DNA of 64,000 nt from CAYXZQ01 sp963717515 (GCA_963717515.1 OY970338.1:1674001-1738000), one strand, 5' to 3'; shown: positions 43,235 to 51,892, counted from the first letter of the stretch. The notes: a model not told the origin generated them from the letters alone. Made by a program: numbers and translations.

Positions 43235-43576
43235 CTATATTGACCGAACACTGCCAAGTATCATTTCTTTGTCAAGACTATCTGTCAATCCTAAATAGCT
43301 CGTTATGCCCAACCAGCCAAGCATTGCTTTCCTGAATTTCATCATCTCATCTGTTAGCAAGAGTTTTATATTCCAGTTTAGACCATCATGCCTAATTGAA
43401 TCTTTTCAGAACCATCAGCAGATAGCATTCGCCTTAAACAGCTCATGTCCGATATGAGATCCAGATGTCCAATCTTTATAGCCAGATACATATACCTGAA
43501 TCCCTTCTTTTAAATAAGGAACATAGGCGATTCAATGAAAGTGATATGGGTCTTCCTCATAAGATACCCTGTTCAT
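43235..43576 (-). pseudogene. Decayed reading frame with in-frame TGA codons
   Basis: The minus strand from an ATG at 43576 to a TAG at 43237-43235 reads as convincing protein in one frame except for three TGA codons, at 43534-43532, 43417-43415 and 43408-43406. The pieces include VPYLKEGIQVYVSGYKDW, SGSHIGHELFKANAIC and DEMMKFRKAMLGWLGITSYL. I cannot name the family. Three in-frame TGAs are best explained by decay; recoding to selenocysteine is possible in principle but nothing else supports it. The rest of the gap 43185-43643 shows no other gene. Confidence 0.45.
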
Positions 43577-43643
43577 TACATGCAATCGGAGTTTAATCGG
43601 AAAGATAATCCAGAATAAACAAGAATGTCCTAGTGCCAGAGGC

Positions 43644-44909
43644 TTAAAATGGTCTGAACTTGTTGTTGTCCTGGGTGTCTTTGCCCTGGTTATCTATGAA
43701 TCTCCTCTGTGCTGAAAGGTCCACTTTCGTGGGCCTGTTGAAATGCACACCTTTTCTCCAGAAATAGAGTCCGCCGCCGACTATCATGAGTATGAGTATC
43801 ACCAGAAGGAAATTGAAAAGGCTCCCTGCAGTCTCTGCATTCTCCTCAAGCATCTGGTCAGAGGTCTTTGGCTCGTCCTGTGTTGCCTGGGTTGTCCTCT
43901 GCCGTCCAGCTGCCGATGTTGTGTCGACTGACTGAGCTCCGGCTGATGACGAGGTCCTTCTTGAGCCTGTAGTCCCGTCGGAAGATCCGCTTGAGTCAGT
44001 CACAGTCCTTGTAAGTCTCGTATCAGCCGTTGTGCTGCCCTGGTCTGATTTTGTCGTCCTGGTTGATGTTGTTGTGCTTCCAGATGATGTAGTCGTGGCC
44101 ACCCTGCATCGGGCTGTTTCTGTTTCGTCTTCTTCACAGCCATTGTTGTCTGTACAGGTCCTTCTGCGGGTCATCGTATCTGCGGGGCATTCTGCAGGTG
44201 ACCATTCTGTGCAGACCCAGTCAGGGACGCATGTAGCAGGGCTCAGGCATATATTGCCAGAGCATTCCTTGCCGACCCCGCACTCACTCAGCCTGCAGGA
44301 GCTTGTGCAGATGTAGTTTCCTGTACAGGCTGCAGTCGTACAGTCGATATCATCAGTCCTCTCACAGTTGCTGTTGAGAGGGCACCAAGCGCATCCTTCA
44401 GCCGAGGTCGAGCATGCATCCTGGTCTCCGTCGAAATCAGAGCATTCGTTAGGTGGGATGTCCATTACCTCTACAGTCGTATCCGGGATGCTGTCTTCTG
44501 TGCCTTCTGTGTCGAACATATACACTCCGGTTAATGTCGCTGTCTGGGGGCTGGAGGGTGCCTGGAGAGTGTATGTATATGTTGTATCTTCAATACTGTC
44601 AATGCAGCAACTGACCCCAGAGCACTGGTAATCCCCGCCCGACTGTCCGCAAACCAGCCACATGACATGGTTGTCAGTTATCATCGCCCCTGGAGCATCG
44701 ACCAGGCTCCATCCATCCGGAACTGTCTCATCTATGGCATAAGCATCAGAATCTCCAACATAAACATGAAGAGTCACTGTCACTGTTGTGTCCACCTCAG
44801 TCGGGGTAGGGTTTACAGACCTTGTCACTCCATAACCCAAAGAAAAGGCAGTTGAGACTAAGGTAAATATCAATAGCATTACAAATAAAGCAAGCCCCTT
44901 TTTTGCCAT
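43644..44909 (-). CDS. Surface protein with TSP1-like domain and C-terminal anchor
   Basis: 421 residues: signal peptide (LALFVMLLIFTLVSTAFS), a beta-sandwich-like domain (residues 30-150, TVTVTLHVYVGD, TYTYTLQAPS), cysteine modules (CSTSAEGCAWCPLNSNC, CRLSECGVGKEC), a thrombospondin-1-like unit (WVCTEWSPAECPADTMTRRR), a long Ser/Thr-rich stalk (about 270-355) likely glycosylated, and a C-terminal membrane helix (SLFNFLLVILILMIVGGGLY). The start is the ATG at 44909; a TATA-like ATTTAAATAAA lies about 22-32 bases upstream. A stalked adhesin or sensor is plausible. Confidence 0.8.
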   Translation of the reverse strand: MAKKGLALFVMLLIFTLVSTAFSLGYGVTRSVNPTPTEVDTTVTVTLHVYVGDSDAYAIDETVPDGWSLVDAPGAMITDNHVMWLVCGQSGGDYQCSGVSCCIDSIEDTTYTYTLQAPSSPQTATLTGVYMFDTEGTEDSIPDTTVEVMDIPPNECSDFDGDQDACSTSAEGCAWCPLNSNCERTDDIDCTTAACTGNYICTSSCRLSECGVGKECSGNICLSPATCVPDWVCTEWSPAECPADTMTRRRTCTDNNGCEEDETETARCRVATTTSSGSTTTSTRTTKSDQGSTTADTRLTRTVTDSSGSSDGTTGSRRTSSSAGAQSVDTTSAAGRQRTTQATQDEPKTSDQMLEENAETAGSLFNFLLVILILMIVGGGLYFWRKGVHFNRPTKVDLSAQRRFIDNQGKDTQDNNKFRPF

Positions 44910-45099
44910 CAATCTTTTACAGGCTTACTTTTATTTAAATATTTCGGATTCTGGAAAATCCAGTCTAGTTGCAGAATTTTCAGGATTCCCACATGTTGTC
45001 GGAAACTTTTTATATTAATCGGATGATTTGTAGCATCTTAGAAACTATTCCGGATTATTCTTATCAAATCATATTAAACATAGAAGCTTGCCTATCCTC

Positions 45100-45456
45100 A
45101 TGGGAGTGATAAAAACACTGGCAATCGGGGCATGCCTGGTAGTCTCTGGGATGGCAGGTTACCATGTGGGAAGCACATATTCAAGAGAAGGAGCGGTCCA
45201 TCTGAATATACAGAGTCCACGCCAGCATGATGTGAATTATATGAGAGAAGAGTGGCATGAATTTCCTGATGAGCTCAAAAAAAGCCTGGTGCTCCAGACC
45301 CTTAAGTCAATGTCCAATGACGAGCTATACAGGGCAGGGAAGGATATAATCATATACAGGCTCAATACTGTAAAAGGTGTAACAAAGCCTGTATCCAGGG
45401 ACAATATTGCAGATGTCTATGTCATGCTGAAAAAATATTCAGAGGTTGGAAAATGA
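45100..45456 (+). CDS. Small anchored or secreted hypothetical protein
   Basis: 118 residues from the ATG at 45100 (an in-frame TTG at 45088 is a poorer start). One N-terminal hydrophobic stretch (TLAIGACLVVSGMAGYHVG) is either a membrane anchor or a signal, followed by a charged helical domain. The end overlaps the next gene as ATGA. The 190 bases upstream are A/T-rich with TATA-like TTTTTATATTAA near 45008. Function unknown. Confidence 0.6.
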   Translation: MGVIKTLAIGACLVVSGMAGYHVGSTYSREGAVHLNIQSPRQHDVNYMREEWHEFPDELKKSLVLQTLKSMSNDELYRAGKDIIIYRLNTVKGVTKPVSRDNIADVYVMLKKYSEVGK

Positions 45457-45758
45457 GGATGTTCGGAAGAAGATCAGGCATATCATTCACTGGTGTGCTC
45501 CTGACGGTAGCTGCCTTGTACGGTGGGTACAGGGCATGGCAGGATTACAAGAGCCCCTATAGGCTGACTGAGGAGAATGAAATCTACTTCCTTGTCGAGA
45601 AAGCGACGCAAAGGAAGGAAATGATAACGAAGAATTTCCAGCTGGGACCGCTCGATTACAGGATAGACGGGATTCTCCAGGAATCAAAGGAAAAAGTCAG
45701 AGACACGCTTGATAGCCTCGCTAGGAAGTATGACCTAGACCAGAGACGAACTCCCTGA
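45453..45758 (+). CDS. Small membrane-anchored hypothetical protein
   Basis: 101 residues; short hydrophobic region (GISFTGVLLTVAALYGGY) then a charged helical tail (VEKATQRKEMITKNFQLG). It is coupled to the preceding gene by ATGA. Its last 38 bases overlap the convergent flavodoxin gene on the other strand. Function unknown. Confidence 0.55.
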   Translation: MRMFGRRSGISFTGVLLTVAALYGGYRAWQDYKSPYRLTEENEIYFLVEKATQRKEMITKNFQLGPLDYRIDGILQESKEKVRDTLDSLARKYDLDQRRTP

Positions 45759-46200
45759 CATCCGTCTTTGCTTTTTCAAGGTCTTTTCTCGGCTTTATGA
45801 ATTCTTTCTCGCTTAAGATTTCTGATCCTGGCATGCATTTCCGGGTCTCGTCAAAGCAGCCTTTAAAGCCTGAGCCGTCAAGTGTGCAGAACAGCGCAAT
45901 GTTTTTTCCTTTCAAATCGTATTTTTCGATCAGAGTCCTGATTGCAGGCACCATGGTCCACCCCCACACAGGCTGGCCGATGATAATTGTGTCAAAATCC
46001 TCTATCTTTTTTTTCAGCAGGCCTATCTCGGTAGATTTTTTCCTCATTGCATCCCTGCCAGCGGCAATCCAGCCGACTGGGCCTGACCTGTCTTTCTTGT
46101 CGATAACCTCCTCAATGTCAGCTTTTGCCTCTTTAGCGATCATCTCGGCGACAAGTTTTGTTGTGCCTGTCCTCGAATAATAAAGTATGAGAGTCTTCAT
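45721..46200 (-). CDS. Flavodoxin-like protein
   Basis: 159 residues with the FMN phosphate loop ILYYSRTGTTKLVAEMI at the N-terminus, GQPVWGWTMVPAIRTLI around the flavin ring and a final alpha/beta unit (IALFCTLDGSGFKG). It is most like the flavodoxin-related proteins annotated as NAD(P)H oxidoreductase or flavodoxin in archaea. It probably carries electrons for redox enzymes such as those encoded nearby (NfnAB, thioredoxin reductase). Confidence 0.8.
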   Translation of the reverse strand: MKTLILYYSRTGTTKLVAEMIAKEAKADIEEVIDKKDRSGPVGWIAAGRDAMRKKSTEIGLLKKKIEDFDTIIIGQPVWGWTMVPAIRTLIEKYDLKGKNIALFCTLDGSGFKGCFDETRKCMPGSEILSEKEFIKPRKDLEKAKTDVREFVSGLGHTS

Positions 46201-46287
46201 GCTAGGTCGTGAACTGCTTTATGTTTTAAATTTTTTGGTCTTCTTCAGATGATTTGAGAATTCATCAGGCAAATTGAAGATAAATCA

Positions 46288-47583
46288 TCATTTCATTCTG
46301 AGATGCTTGTCAATGGACCTTGCTGCTGTCCTGCCGTTGCCCATGGCCTTTATCACTGTTGCGTTGCCGCCGATGATATCTCCGCCGGCAAAGAATTTCG
46401 GGTTTGTCGTCTGCATATTCCCATCTACCACGATGGCACCCCTTGGGTCTGTTTTTATGCCTGCTTCCTTGAGGTCATTTTCAAGGATGGGGTTGGGCTT
46501 CTGGCCGATTGCGATAATCACCTGGTCGCACTTAATTGTCCTTGTTTTGCCATTTGCAACTGGTCTTGGCCTCCCTGAAGAGTCAGGTTTGCCTAATTCC
46601 ATCTCCTGGCACCTAATCCATTCAACAAACGTTTCTCCAATTATCTCTACAGGGTTTGTCAGTTCGAGAATCTTGACTCCTTCTTCAATCGCATGTCGGA
46701 CTTCTTCAGCTCTTGCAGGCATCTCTTTTCTGGTCCTCCTGTAGACGATGGTCACGTCAGAGCCTAGCCTCTTAGCGACCCTCGCCGAATCGACAGCCAC
46801 ATTGCCGCCGCCGATGACGACGACATTCGGGTTCCTCTTTATGGGAGTCCTGTACTGCGGGAAATCATAGGCCTTCATCAGGTTATTCCTTACGAGAAAT
46901 TCGTTCGCAGAGAAGATGTTGAGCAGGCTCTCCCCTGGGATGCCCAGGAATTTCGGCAGGCCTGCGCCGTTGCCAATGAACACAGCATCGAAATCGAGAT
47001 CCTCCAGGCTTATGAGCTTGCCTATCACATGATTGAGCCTGATGTCCACGCCGAGCTTCTGTATATCGCTGACTTCCCTGTCAATGACTGTCTTCGGCAG
47101 CCTGAACTCCGGTATGCCATAAGTTAGCACGCCCCCTGCGTGGTGGAGCGCTTCAAAGATTGTCACATCATATCCAAGGACTGCCAGGTCTGATGCGCAT
47201 GTCAGCCCCGACGGCCCGCTGCCTACGACAGCAACCCTTTTTTTATTCGGAGGAAGGAGAGTTAATCTTGCCCTGCCCATGTCTGCTGCGAATCTCTCAA
47301 GCTTCCCAATCTCTATCGCGTCCTTTCCAAGGACACAGGCTGCCTGGCACTGCTTCTCCTGCGGGCATACCCTCCCACAGATCCCCGGCAGGTTGTTTGT
47401 CTTCTTTATCTCGAGGAGCGCTGCATCATAGTTCTTCTTCCTTATCTGGTTAATAAATCCCCTTATATTGACCCTTACAGGGCATCCATCGATGCATTTA
47501 GGTTCCCTGCATTGGAGACATCTTCCAGCCTCTTTTAGGGCTTGCTCTTCTGTATAGACCTTCACGACCTCTTCAAAATTCAT
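46288..47583 (-). CDS. NADPH-binding large subunit of NfnAB-type transhydrogenase / GltD-like
   Basis: 431 residues. N-terminal FeS cysteines (RCLQCREPKCIDGCPV, GICGRVCPQEKQC) and two Rossmann sites (VAVVGSGPSGLTCASDLA for FAD, VVVIGGGNVAVDSARVA for NADPH) are those of the GltD/NfnL family. With the adjacent NfnS-like subunit it would form the electron-bifurcating NADH-dependent ferredoxin:NADP oxidoreductase. The start is the ATG at 47583, overlapping the preceding stop as ATGA; the frame to 47598 is a few codons longer. No glutamate synthase large subunit is adjacent, which favours the Nfn role. Confidence 0.85.
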   Translation of the reverse strand: MNFEEVVKVYTEEQALKEAGRCLQCREPKCIDGCPVRVNIRGFINQIRKKNYDAALLEIKKTNNLPGICGRVCPQEKQCQAACVLGKDAIEIGKLERFAADMGRARLTLLPPNKKRVAVVGSGPSGLTCASDLAVLGYDVTIFEALHHAGGVLTYGIPEFRLPKTVIDREVSDIQKLGVDIRLNHVIGKLISLEDLDFDAVFIGNGAGLPKFLGIPGESLLNIFSANEFLVRNNLMKAYDFPQYRTPIKRNPNVVVIGGGNVAVDSARVAKRLGSDVTIVYRRTRKEMPARAEEVRHAIEEGVKILELTNPVEIIGETFVEWIRCQEMELGKPDSSGRPRPVANGKTRTIKCDQVIIAIGQKPNPILENDLKEAGIKTDPRGAIVVDGNMQTTNPKFFAGGDIIGGNATVIKAMGNGRTAARSIDKHLRMK

Positions 47584-48371
47584 TTTCTGCAATTGCACTC
47601 CTTGTCATAGCATGTGTTCCTGTCAAGAAGATTGTCCCAGTCTACCTTGTGACCGTCAAATTCCGGACCTTCGACGCACGCGAACCTTGACTCACCACCC
47701 ACGATGACCCTGCAAGCACCGCACATGCCTATGCCGTCGACCATTATTGGATTGAGTGAGACGATGGTCTCTATCCCCTTAGTGATGGAGCAGACATTCT
47801 TCATCATGACGACAGGACCGATTGCGATGACCTTGTCAATCTTCTCTTTTTTAAGCAAGGTTTTAAGAGGGCCGGTCACAAAGCCCCTGACCCCTGCCGA
47901 GCCGTCATCTGTGGCGATTATGATACTATCAGATACTTTCTCCATCATGTCCTTCCAGACAATGTGCTCTTTTGTCCTTGCGCCGATAATGGTGACAACT
48001 TTATTGCCCCTCAGCCTGAGCTCTCTTGCGATCGGATAGCAAGCCGCAGCCCCGCAGCCCCCACCTACAACCACCACTGTCCCTGATCTTTCAATTACAG
48101 ACGGCATACCGAGAGGCCCGGAGACATCAAGCAGCCTGTCACCAACTTTAAGAATGCTCATCTCCCTGGTGCTCTCGCCGACAACTGTTATAACCAGCAC
48201 CAGCTGCTCATCGCTCCAGTCGGCAATAGATATGGGTATCCTCTCGCCTTTCTCATCTGTCCTGATCATCACGAACTGGCCAGGCCTTGCCTTTTTAGCT
48301 ATCTCCGGGGCGCGGATGCTAATCTGGAATGTTGCGGGAGAGAGCTGGACCTTTTCTGTAATGCTGAACAT
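47580..48371 (-). CDS. NfnA-like small subunit (ferredoxin-NADP reductase fold)
   Basis: 263 residues: FAD domain (ARPGQFVMIRTDEKGERIPI), NAD domain (TVVVVGGGCGAAACYPIA) and a C-terminal 2Fe-2S site (GMCGACRVIVGG, RFACVEGPEF). It matches NfnS/sulfide dehydrogenase small subunit, which holds the flavin that exchanges with NADH. It is transcribed before and overlaps the large subunit. Pairing with the group 3b hydrogenase would let H2, NADPH, NADH and ferredoxin be balanced. Confidence 0.85.
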   Translation of the reverse strand: MFSITEKVQLSPATFQISIRAPEIAKKARPGQFVMIRTDEKGERIPISIADWSDEQLVLVITVVGESTREMSILKVGDRLLDVSGPLGMPSVIERSGTVVVVGGGCGAAACYPIARELRLRGNKVVTIIGARTKEHIVWKDMMEKVSDSIIIATDDGSAGVRGFVTGPLKTLLKKEKIDKVIAIGPVVMMKNVCSITKGIETIVSLNPIMVDGIGMCGACRVIVGGESRFACVEGPEFDGHKVDWDNLLDRNTCYDKECNCRK

Positions 48372-48477
48372 GAGAAGCCGAATTCCGAATCCTTTAAAAA
48401 TATTACCTTTAAGTCCGGAATTTGCAAGGATTCTGCATATAAAAGCTTATAAATGATGAGATTTTGCAGGAATCAGC

Positions 48478-49251
48478 ATGCTCACACAGACATTCATCCA
48501 CATCCCTGGCTTTAGCAGGAACAGGGAAGAACAGCTGTGGAAAAGCGGCATCCGCACATGGGATGATTTCCTTGAAAGGGGACATACGCTCGGCCTCCCT
48601 GAATCTACAAGACAATACATATCAAGGAACCTTGAGATATCTAAAGAGCAGCTGAAGAAGGAGAATCATGCATTTTTCTCTGGGAACCTTCCCCTGAATG
48701 AGCATTGGAGAGCCTACAGGGATTTTTCCAGCACCTGTTTTCTAGACATTGAGACGACCGGCCTTTGCAGGGTCAGGAACAAGATTACCACTATAGGCAT
48801 TTTTGACGGCAAGAAAAGCAGGGTGTTTGTCAGGCACAGGGATATGGACGCTTTTGCGTCCGAGATAGGGAAATATTCCACTATCATCACCTTCAATGGA
48901 AGGTGTTTTGACATCCCTTTCCTCAGGGAGAAATTTTCAGGACTGAGGCTTTCGCAACTTCATATCGACCTCCGGTTCCTCCTCAGGGAGCTCGGATATA
49001 CAGGCGGGCTCAAGAACATAGAGAAGCAGCTTGGCATCGCCAGGGATGGCGGCATCGCAGATGTCGACGGCTATGAGGCTGTCAGGCTCTGGCACAGGTA
49101 CAGGCGAGGGGACGAGTCAGCGCTCAATACTCTCATCGAATACAACAAGGCTGATGTTGAGAACCTGAAATTGCTCATGGACATGGCATATGAGAAGAAG
49201 TTGAAGTCTTTGCCCGGAGCTGTTCAGCGAGACTCCCTGGACAGCTCCTGA
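48478..49251 (+). CDS. YprB-like 3'-5' exonuclease (RNase H fold)
   Basis: 257 residues. A helix-hairpin-like N-terminus (IPGFSRNREEQLWKSGIRTW) precedes a DEDD exonuclease: Exo I FLDIETTGL, Exo II FNGRCFDIPFL and Exo III around YNKADVENLKLL supply the four acidic residues. This is the ribonuclease-H-like YprB family, acting on DNA or RNA 3' ends. A TATA-like AAAGCTTATAAATG lies about 30 bases upstream of the ATG. Its 3' end overlaps the convergent gene by 28 bases. Confidence 0.8.
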   Translation: MLTQTFIHIPGFSRNREEQLWKSGIRTWDDFLERGHTLGLPESTRQYISRNLEISKEQLKKENHAFFSGNLPLNEHWRAYRDFSSTCFLDIETTGLCRVRNKITTIGIFDGKKSRVFVRHRDMDAFASEIGKYSTIITFNGRCFDIPFLREKFSGLRLSQLHIDLRFLLRELGYTGGLKNIEKQLGIARDGGIADVDGYEAVRLWHRYRRGDESALNTLIEYNKADVENLKLLMDMAYEKKLKSLPGAVQRDSLDSS

Positions 49252-50315
49252 CCTATCCTGTCCCAAAAAGCAAAGACATCTTTCGGGTTCTTGTAGCTGT
49301 TCATATATCTCAGGGATTGGATTTGCTCTTCAATATCCATAGTCAGCAATCCTGTAATGAGCCCATCAACGATATCAAAAGGGATGTCGAGCATCTCCTT
49401 CGGAATGTCTTTGAACATATCATGCAGCAATGCCCCTTTTTTCTGGACACGCAGGTAGCCTTTATCAGACCTGGAATTCTTCTTCCAGTTTTTGTACAGG
49501 CCTTTCATATAATTGTAGTTGGACCTGAAATGCATCATCTCTGTCGAGTGCCTGTCGAATTCACTGCGGATGTGCACAACTGCCCCGACAAGCTCGGACT
49601 TGTACCTGCTGATGTGATAATCAATGAGCCTGATGTTGTTTTCCCTTTCTGCCCTCTTTGTCTTCGATTCGAAAATTTTGTAATACGGCATTGTTTGCCT
49701 GAGGTGGTCATACCTTTCATGAAGCCCGGAATAGTTCTCGTCCTGGAAGGTTGCTCCAAGAATCACTTCAGGCAGCGCTATCATCCTGCACCTCAAGATG
49801 AAGAAAGGGCTTTTTGCCATCTTCTCAAGGGAAGAGCCTTTCTTAAACTGAAAATCTACCCTGAGGTCGGAACTGCTTCTCAGCCTGTTGACAGAATCGC
49901 AGCTTATTTTGTGTATGTAATTGTTCAGCATGAAACTCATATCCTGATTGAGGTCAGAATTTTTCGCCCCCAGGTCACTGATAAGAAAGTCAATCATGTG
50001 CTGTATCCTGTTAAGCGTGCCTGACTTCTCTTTCAAGTACTGGTTGAATCCTCCTTCCAGGGTCCTGAGTCCTTCCTTAATTGCATTAAGCTCTCTGGCA
50101 TGTTTCCTGACTGCCCTGAAGTCGTCAAATGAACCGAACTCGACGAGCCCCTTGAATACAAGGTATGGTATGCGCGTCTCGTCAATGCGAGTACTGCTGA
50201 AGATTTTCGTCAGGTCTTCAACCACGTTGTACAGGGAATAATCTTCATATGTTCCAGATGCAATGTCTTCCAGCATGTGGGGGTATCCGACCCCATAAAA
50301 ATTATCGGGTTCCAT
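49224..50315 (-). CDS. Hypothetical helical protein
   Basis: 363 residues, largely helical and charged, no signal or membrane helix, no motif I recognise. Parts such as RAERENNIRLIDYHISRYKS and YMKGLYKNWKKNSRSDKGYL suggest long helices with basic patches. It is convergent with the exonuclease, whose last 28 bases it shares. Function unknown. Confidence 0.65.
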   Translation of the reverse strand: MEPDNFYGVGYPHMLEDIASGTYEDYSLYNVVEDLTKIFSSTRIDETRIPYLVFKGLVEFGSFDDFRAVRKHARELNAIKEGLRTLEGGFNQYLKEKSGTLNRIQHMIDFLISDLGAKNSDLNQDMSFMLNNYIHKISCDSVNRLRSSSDLRVDFQFKKGSSLEKMAKSPFFILRCRMIALPEVILGATFQDENYSGLHERYDHLRQTMPYYKIFESKTKRAERENNIRLIDYHISRYKSELVGAVVHIRSEFDRHSTEMMHFRSNYNYMKGLYKNWKKNSRSDKGYLRVQKKGALLHDMFKDIPKEMLDIPFDIVDGLITGLLTMDIEEQIQSLRYMNSYKNPKDVFAFWDRIGQELSRESR

Positions 50316-50366
50316 ATATCAGAAAGGGATTTAATCCTGTATAAAAACATTACCATTGACTGATAG

Positions 50367-51278
50367 TCACTTGTTCGAAAGGAACTGGTACGCAGAATAA
50401 ACAGCATTCACACCGTCAGCCGCCCCTGTTATCGCCTGCTTGAACCTCTTGTCTGTCACATCGCCTGCTGCATAGACCCCTGGGACATTGGTCTCGCTTC
50501 TCCTGTTTATCACAATCTCCTCTTTCTCATTCAGCCCGACGCCTATGCCCTTTACAAGCTGCGATAGGGGGATGTGGCCTATGTCGATGAAGATGCCGTC
50601 AAGGGCAAGCTCTTTCTTTCCATTGAATTCCTTGTCAAGAACGACCTTATCAACTACCTTGTCGCCCTTTATCTCCATCACCATCGTGTTGTTTATTATC
50701 TCTATCTTTGGATTCTCTGTAACGCGCTTGATATTGATGGGCTCGGCCCTTATCTTCTCTTTCCTGTATATCAGGTAGACCTTGTCTGCATACTCAGTCA
50801 GGAGCATAGCCTCCTTGGCAGCGGAGTCAGAGCCACCTACTACACAGACAGTCTTTCCCTTGTAGTTGAATCCGTCGCAGAGAGCGCAATAGTGCACACC
50901 ATTGCCTGCGAATTCCTCCTCTCCGGGAACCCTGAGCTTCTTCCATTCTGTCCCTGTTGCAATCAGTATTGTCCTTGATTCATATGAACCTTCCTTAGTC
51001 TGGACAGTGAAGAAAGGGCCTTTTTTGGATATCATTGCAGCTTTCTCTTCTGCAACCTCTATATCATATTTCATTGCGTGGTCCTTTATCCTGTCGAAGA
51101 GCTCCTGGCCTGAAATGTGGCTGAAGCCAGGAAAATTCTCGACAGTATCAGTGAGGGTAATGGCACCGCCTATTAGCTCACTTATAATCAGGCTCTTGAG
51201 ATGATATCTCCCTGCATAAATTGCTGCAGAAAACCCGGAGATTCCCCCGCCTATTATGATCAGATCGTACATCGTCAT
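50367..51278 (-). CDS. trxB: Thioredoxin reductase
   Basis: 303 residues. FAD site LIIIGGGISGFSAAIYAGR, redox pair HYCALCDGF, NADPH domain VCVVGGSDSAAKEAMLL, and the final FAD site PGVYAAGDVTDKRFKQAI. It transfers electrons from NAD(P)H to a small thiol protein, most likely the glutaredoxin-like protein encoded immediately upstream, with which it overlaps as ATGA. Confidence 0.93.
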   Translation of the reverse strand: MTMYDLIIIGGGISGFSAAIYAGRYHLKSLIISELIGGAITLTDTVENFPGFSHISGQELFDRIKDHAMKYDIEVAEEKAAMISKKGPFFTVQTKEGSYESRTILIATGTEWKKLRVPGEEEFAGNGVHYCALCDGFNYKGKTVCVVGGSDSAAKEAMLLTEYADKVYLIYRKEKIRAEPINIKRVTENPKIEIINNTMVMEIKGDKVVDKVVLDKEFNGKKELALDGIFIDIGHIPLSQLVKGIGVGLNEKEEIVINRRSETNVPGVYAAGDVTDKRFKQAITGAADGVNAVYSAYQFLSNK

Positions 51279-51508
51279 AATCCAAGGGCGCCGGATATTG
51301 CATTCTGGTCAAAGCCGATTATTATCGTGCCGTCTATGTCAAGCACTGGAACCCCGCGTTGGCCTGATTTCTTTATCATCTCCTGGGCAGCTTCAGAATC
51401 CATCGACACGTTTATGTCCTCGAACTCAACATTGTTCTTCTTCAAATATTCCTTTGCCCTCATGCACCATGGACAAGTGGTCGTGCTGTAAACTTTGACT
51501 TTTTTCAT
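51275..51508 (-). CDS. Glutaredoxin/thioredoxin-like redox protein
   Basis: 77 residues with the active site TTCPWCMRAKEYL and the cis-proline region RGVPVLDIDGTIIIGFD. This is the NrdH-like or mini-glutaredoxin group that is reduced by thioredoxin reductase. The ATG at 51508 is preceded by GAGGTGATT; the upstream GTG in that site is not the start. It is the first gene of a two-gene operon with trxB. Confidence 0.88.
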   Translation of the reverse strand: MKKVKVYSTTTCPWCMRAKEYLKKNNVEFEDINVSMDSEAAQEMIKKSGQRGVPVLDIDGTIIIGFDQNAISGALGL

Positions 51509-51536
51509 CTCAATCACCTCGCTGTAACCTTAAATC

Positions 51537-51692
51537 TCATGCCTTGGCACTGCTCCTTCCTTCCCTATAGCCGCATCTGTCACAAAGCATCCTGTTGAAA
51601 TTATTTACCTCTATACGCCTGTTGCAGCTTTTACAGCGTATAATCTTCTTAATCCCCTTGATTTTTTCAAATCTTACCTGTGCTCTTGCCAT
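51537..51692 (-). CDS. Small zinc-ribbon protein, 51 residues
   Basis: ATG at 51692 to TGA at 51537. The product has a basic start (MARAQVRFEKIKGIKK) and two CxxC pairs thirteen residues apart (CKSC, CDRC) followed by GYREGRSS. The layout recalls small ribosome-associated zinc ribbons such as L40e, but the spacing differs, so I do not assign it. It lies between the glutaredoxin gene and the CARF regulator, and is missed by length cut-offs. Confidence 0.6.
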   Translation of the reverse strand: MARAQVRFEKIKGIKKIIRCKSCNRRIEVNNFNRMLCDRCGYREGRSSAKA

Positions 51693-51743
51693 CCTTCTCA
51701 CCTTCAGTATACAGCTTATTAAGTAACTTTGCTTGAAGAATTA

Positions 51744-51859
51744 AATTCCCTGTTTAATAACAGGAATTACCAATGATATATTAATATTATGAAAGTGAAA
51801 TATATAAGTCCAATGATTCAGCCGGTTTTTTAATCATTAAAAAAATAACTATATAAACC
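51744..51859 (+). promoter_or_regulatory. Inverted repeats and TATA box upstream of the CARF regulator
   Basis: An imperfect inverted repeat AATTCCCTGTT-TAAT-AACAGGAATT (one bulged C) lies at 51744-51768, a second (AATGATT with AATCATT, 13 bases apart) at 51812-51838, and a TATA-like CTATATAAACC at 51849-51859. GAGGTGA at 51881-51887 is the ribosome-binding site of the next gene. The repeats are plausible operator sites for the wHTH regulator. Confidence 0.5.
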
Positions 51860-51892
51860 AGTGCTGTGTTCTATAGCCGCGAGGTGAGTGAA

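Noticed and set aside
43235..43576. Selenoprotein gene
   Set aside because: Three TGAs within one short frame, two only three codons apart, and no SECIS-like element seen; decay is more likely.
46288..47583. Glutamate synthase small subunit
   Set aside because: No large subunit is adjacent and the partner is an NfnS-type FNR-fold protein, so NfnAB is the better reading.
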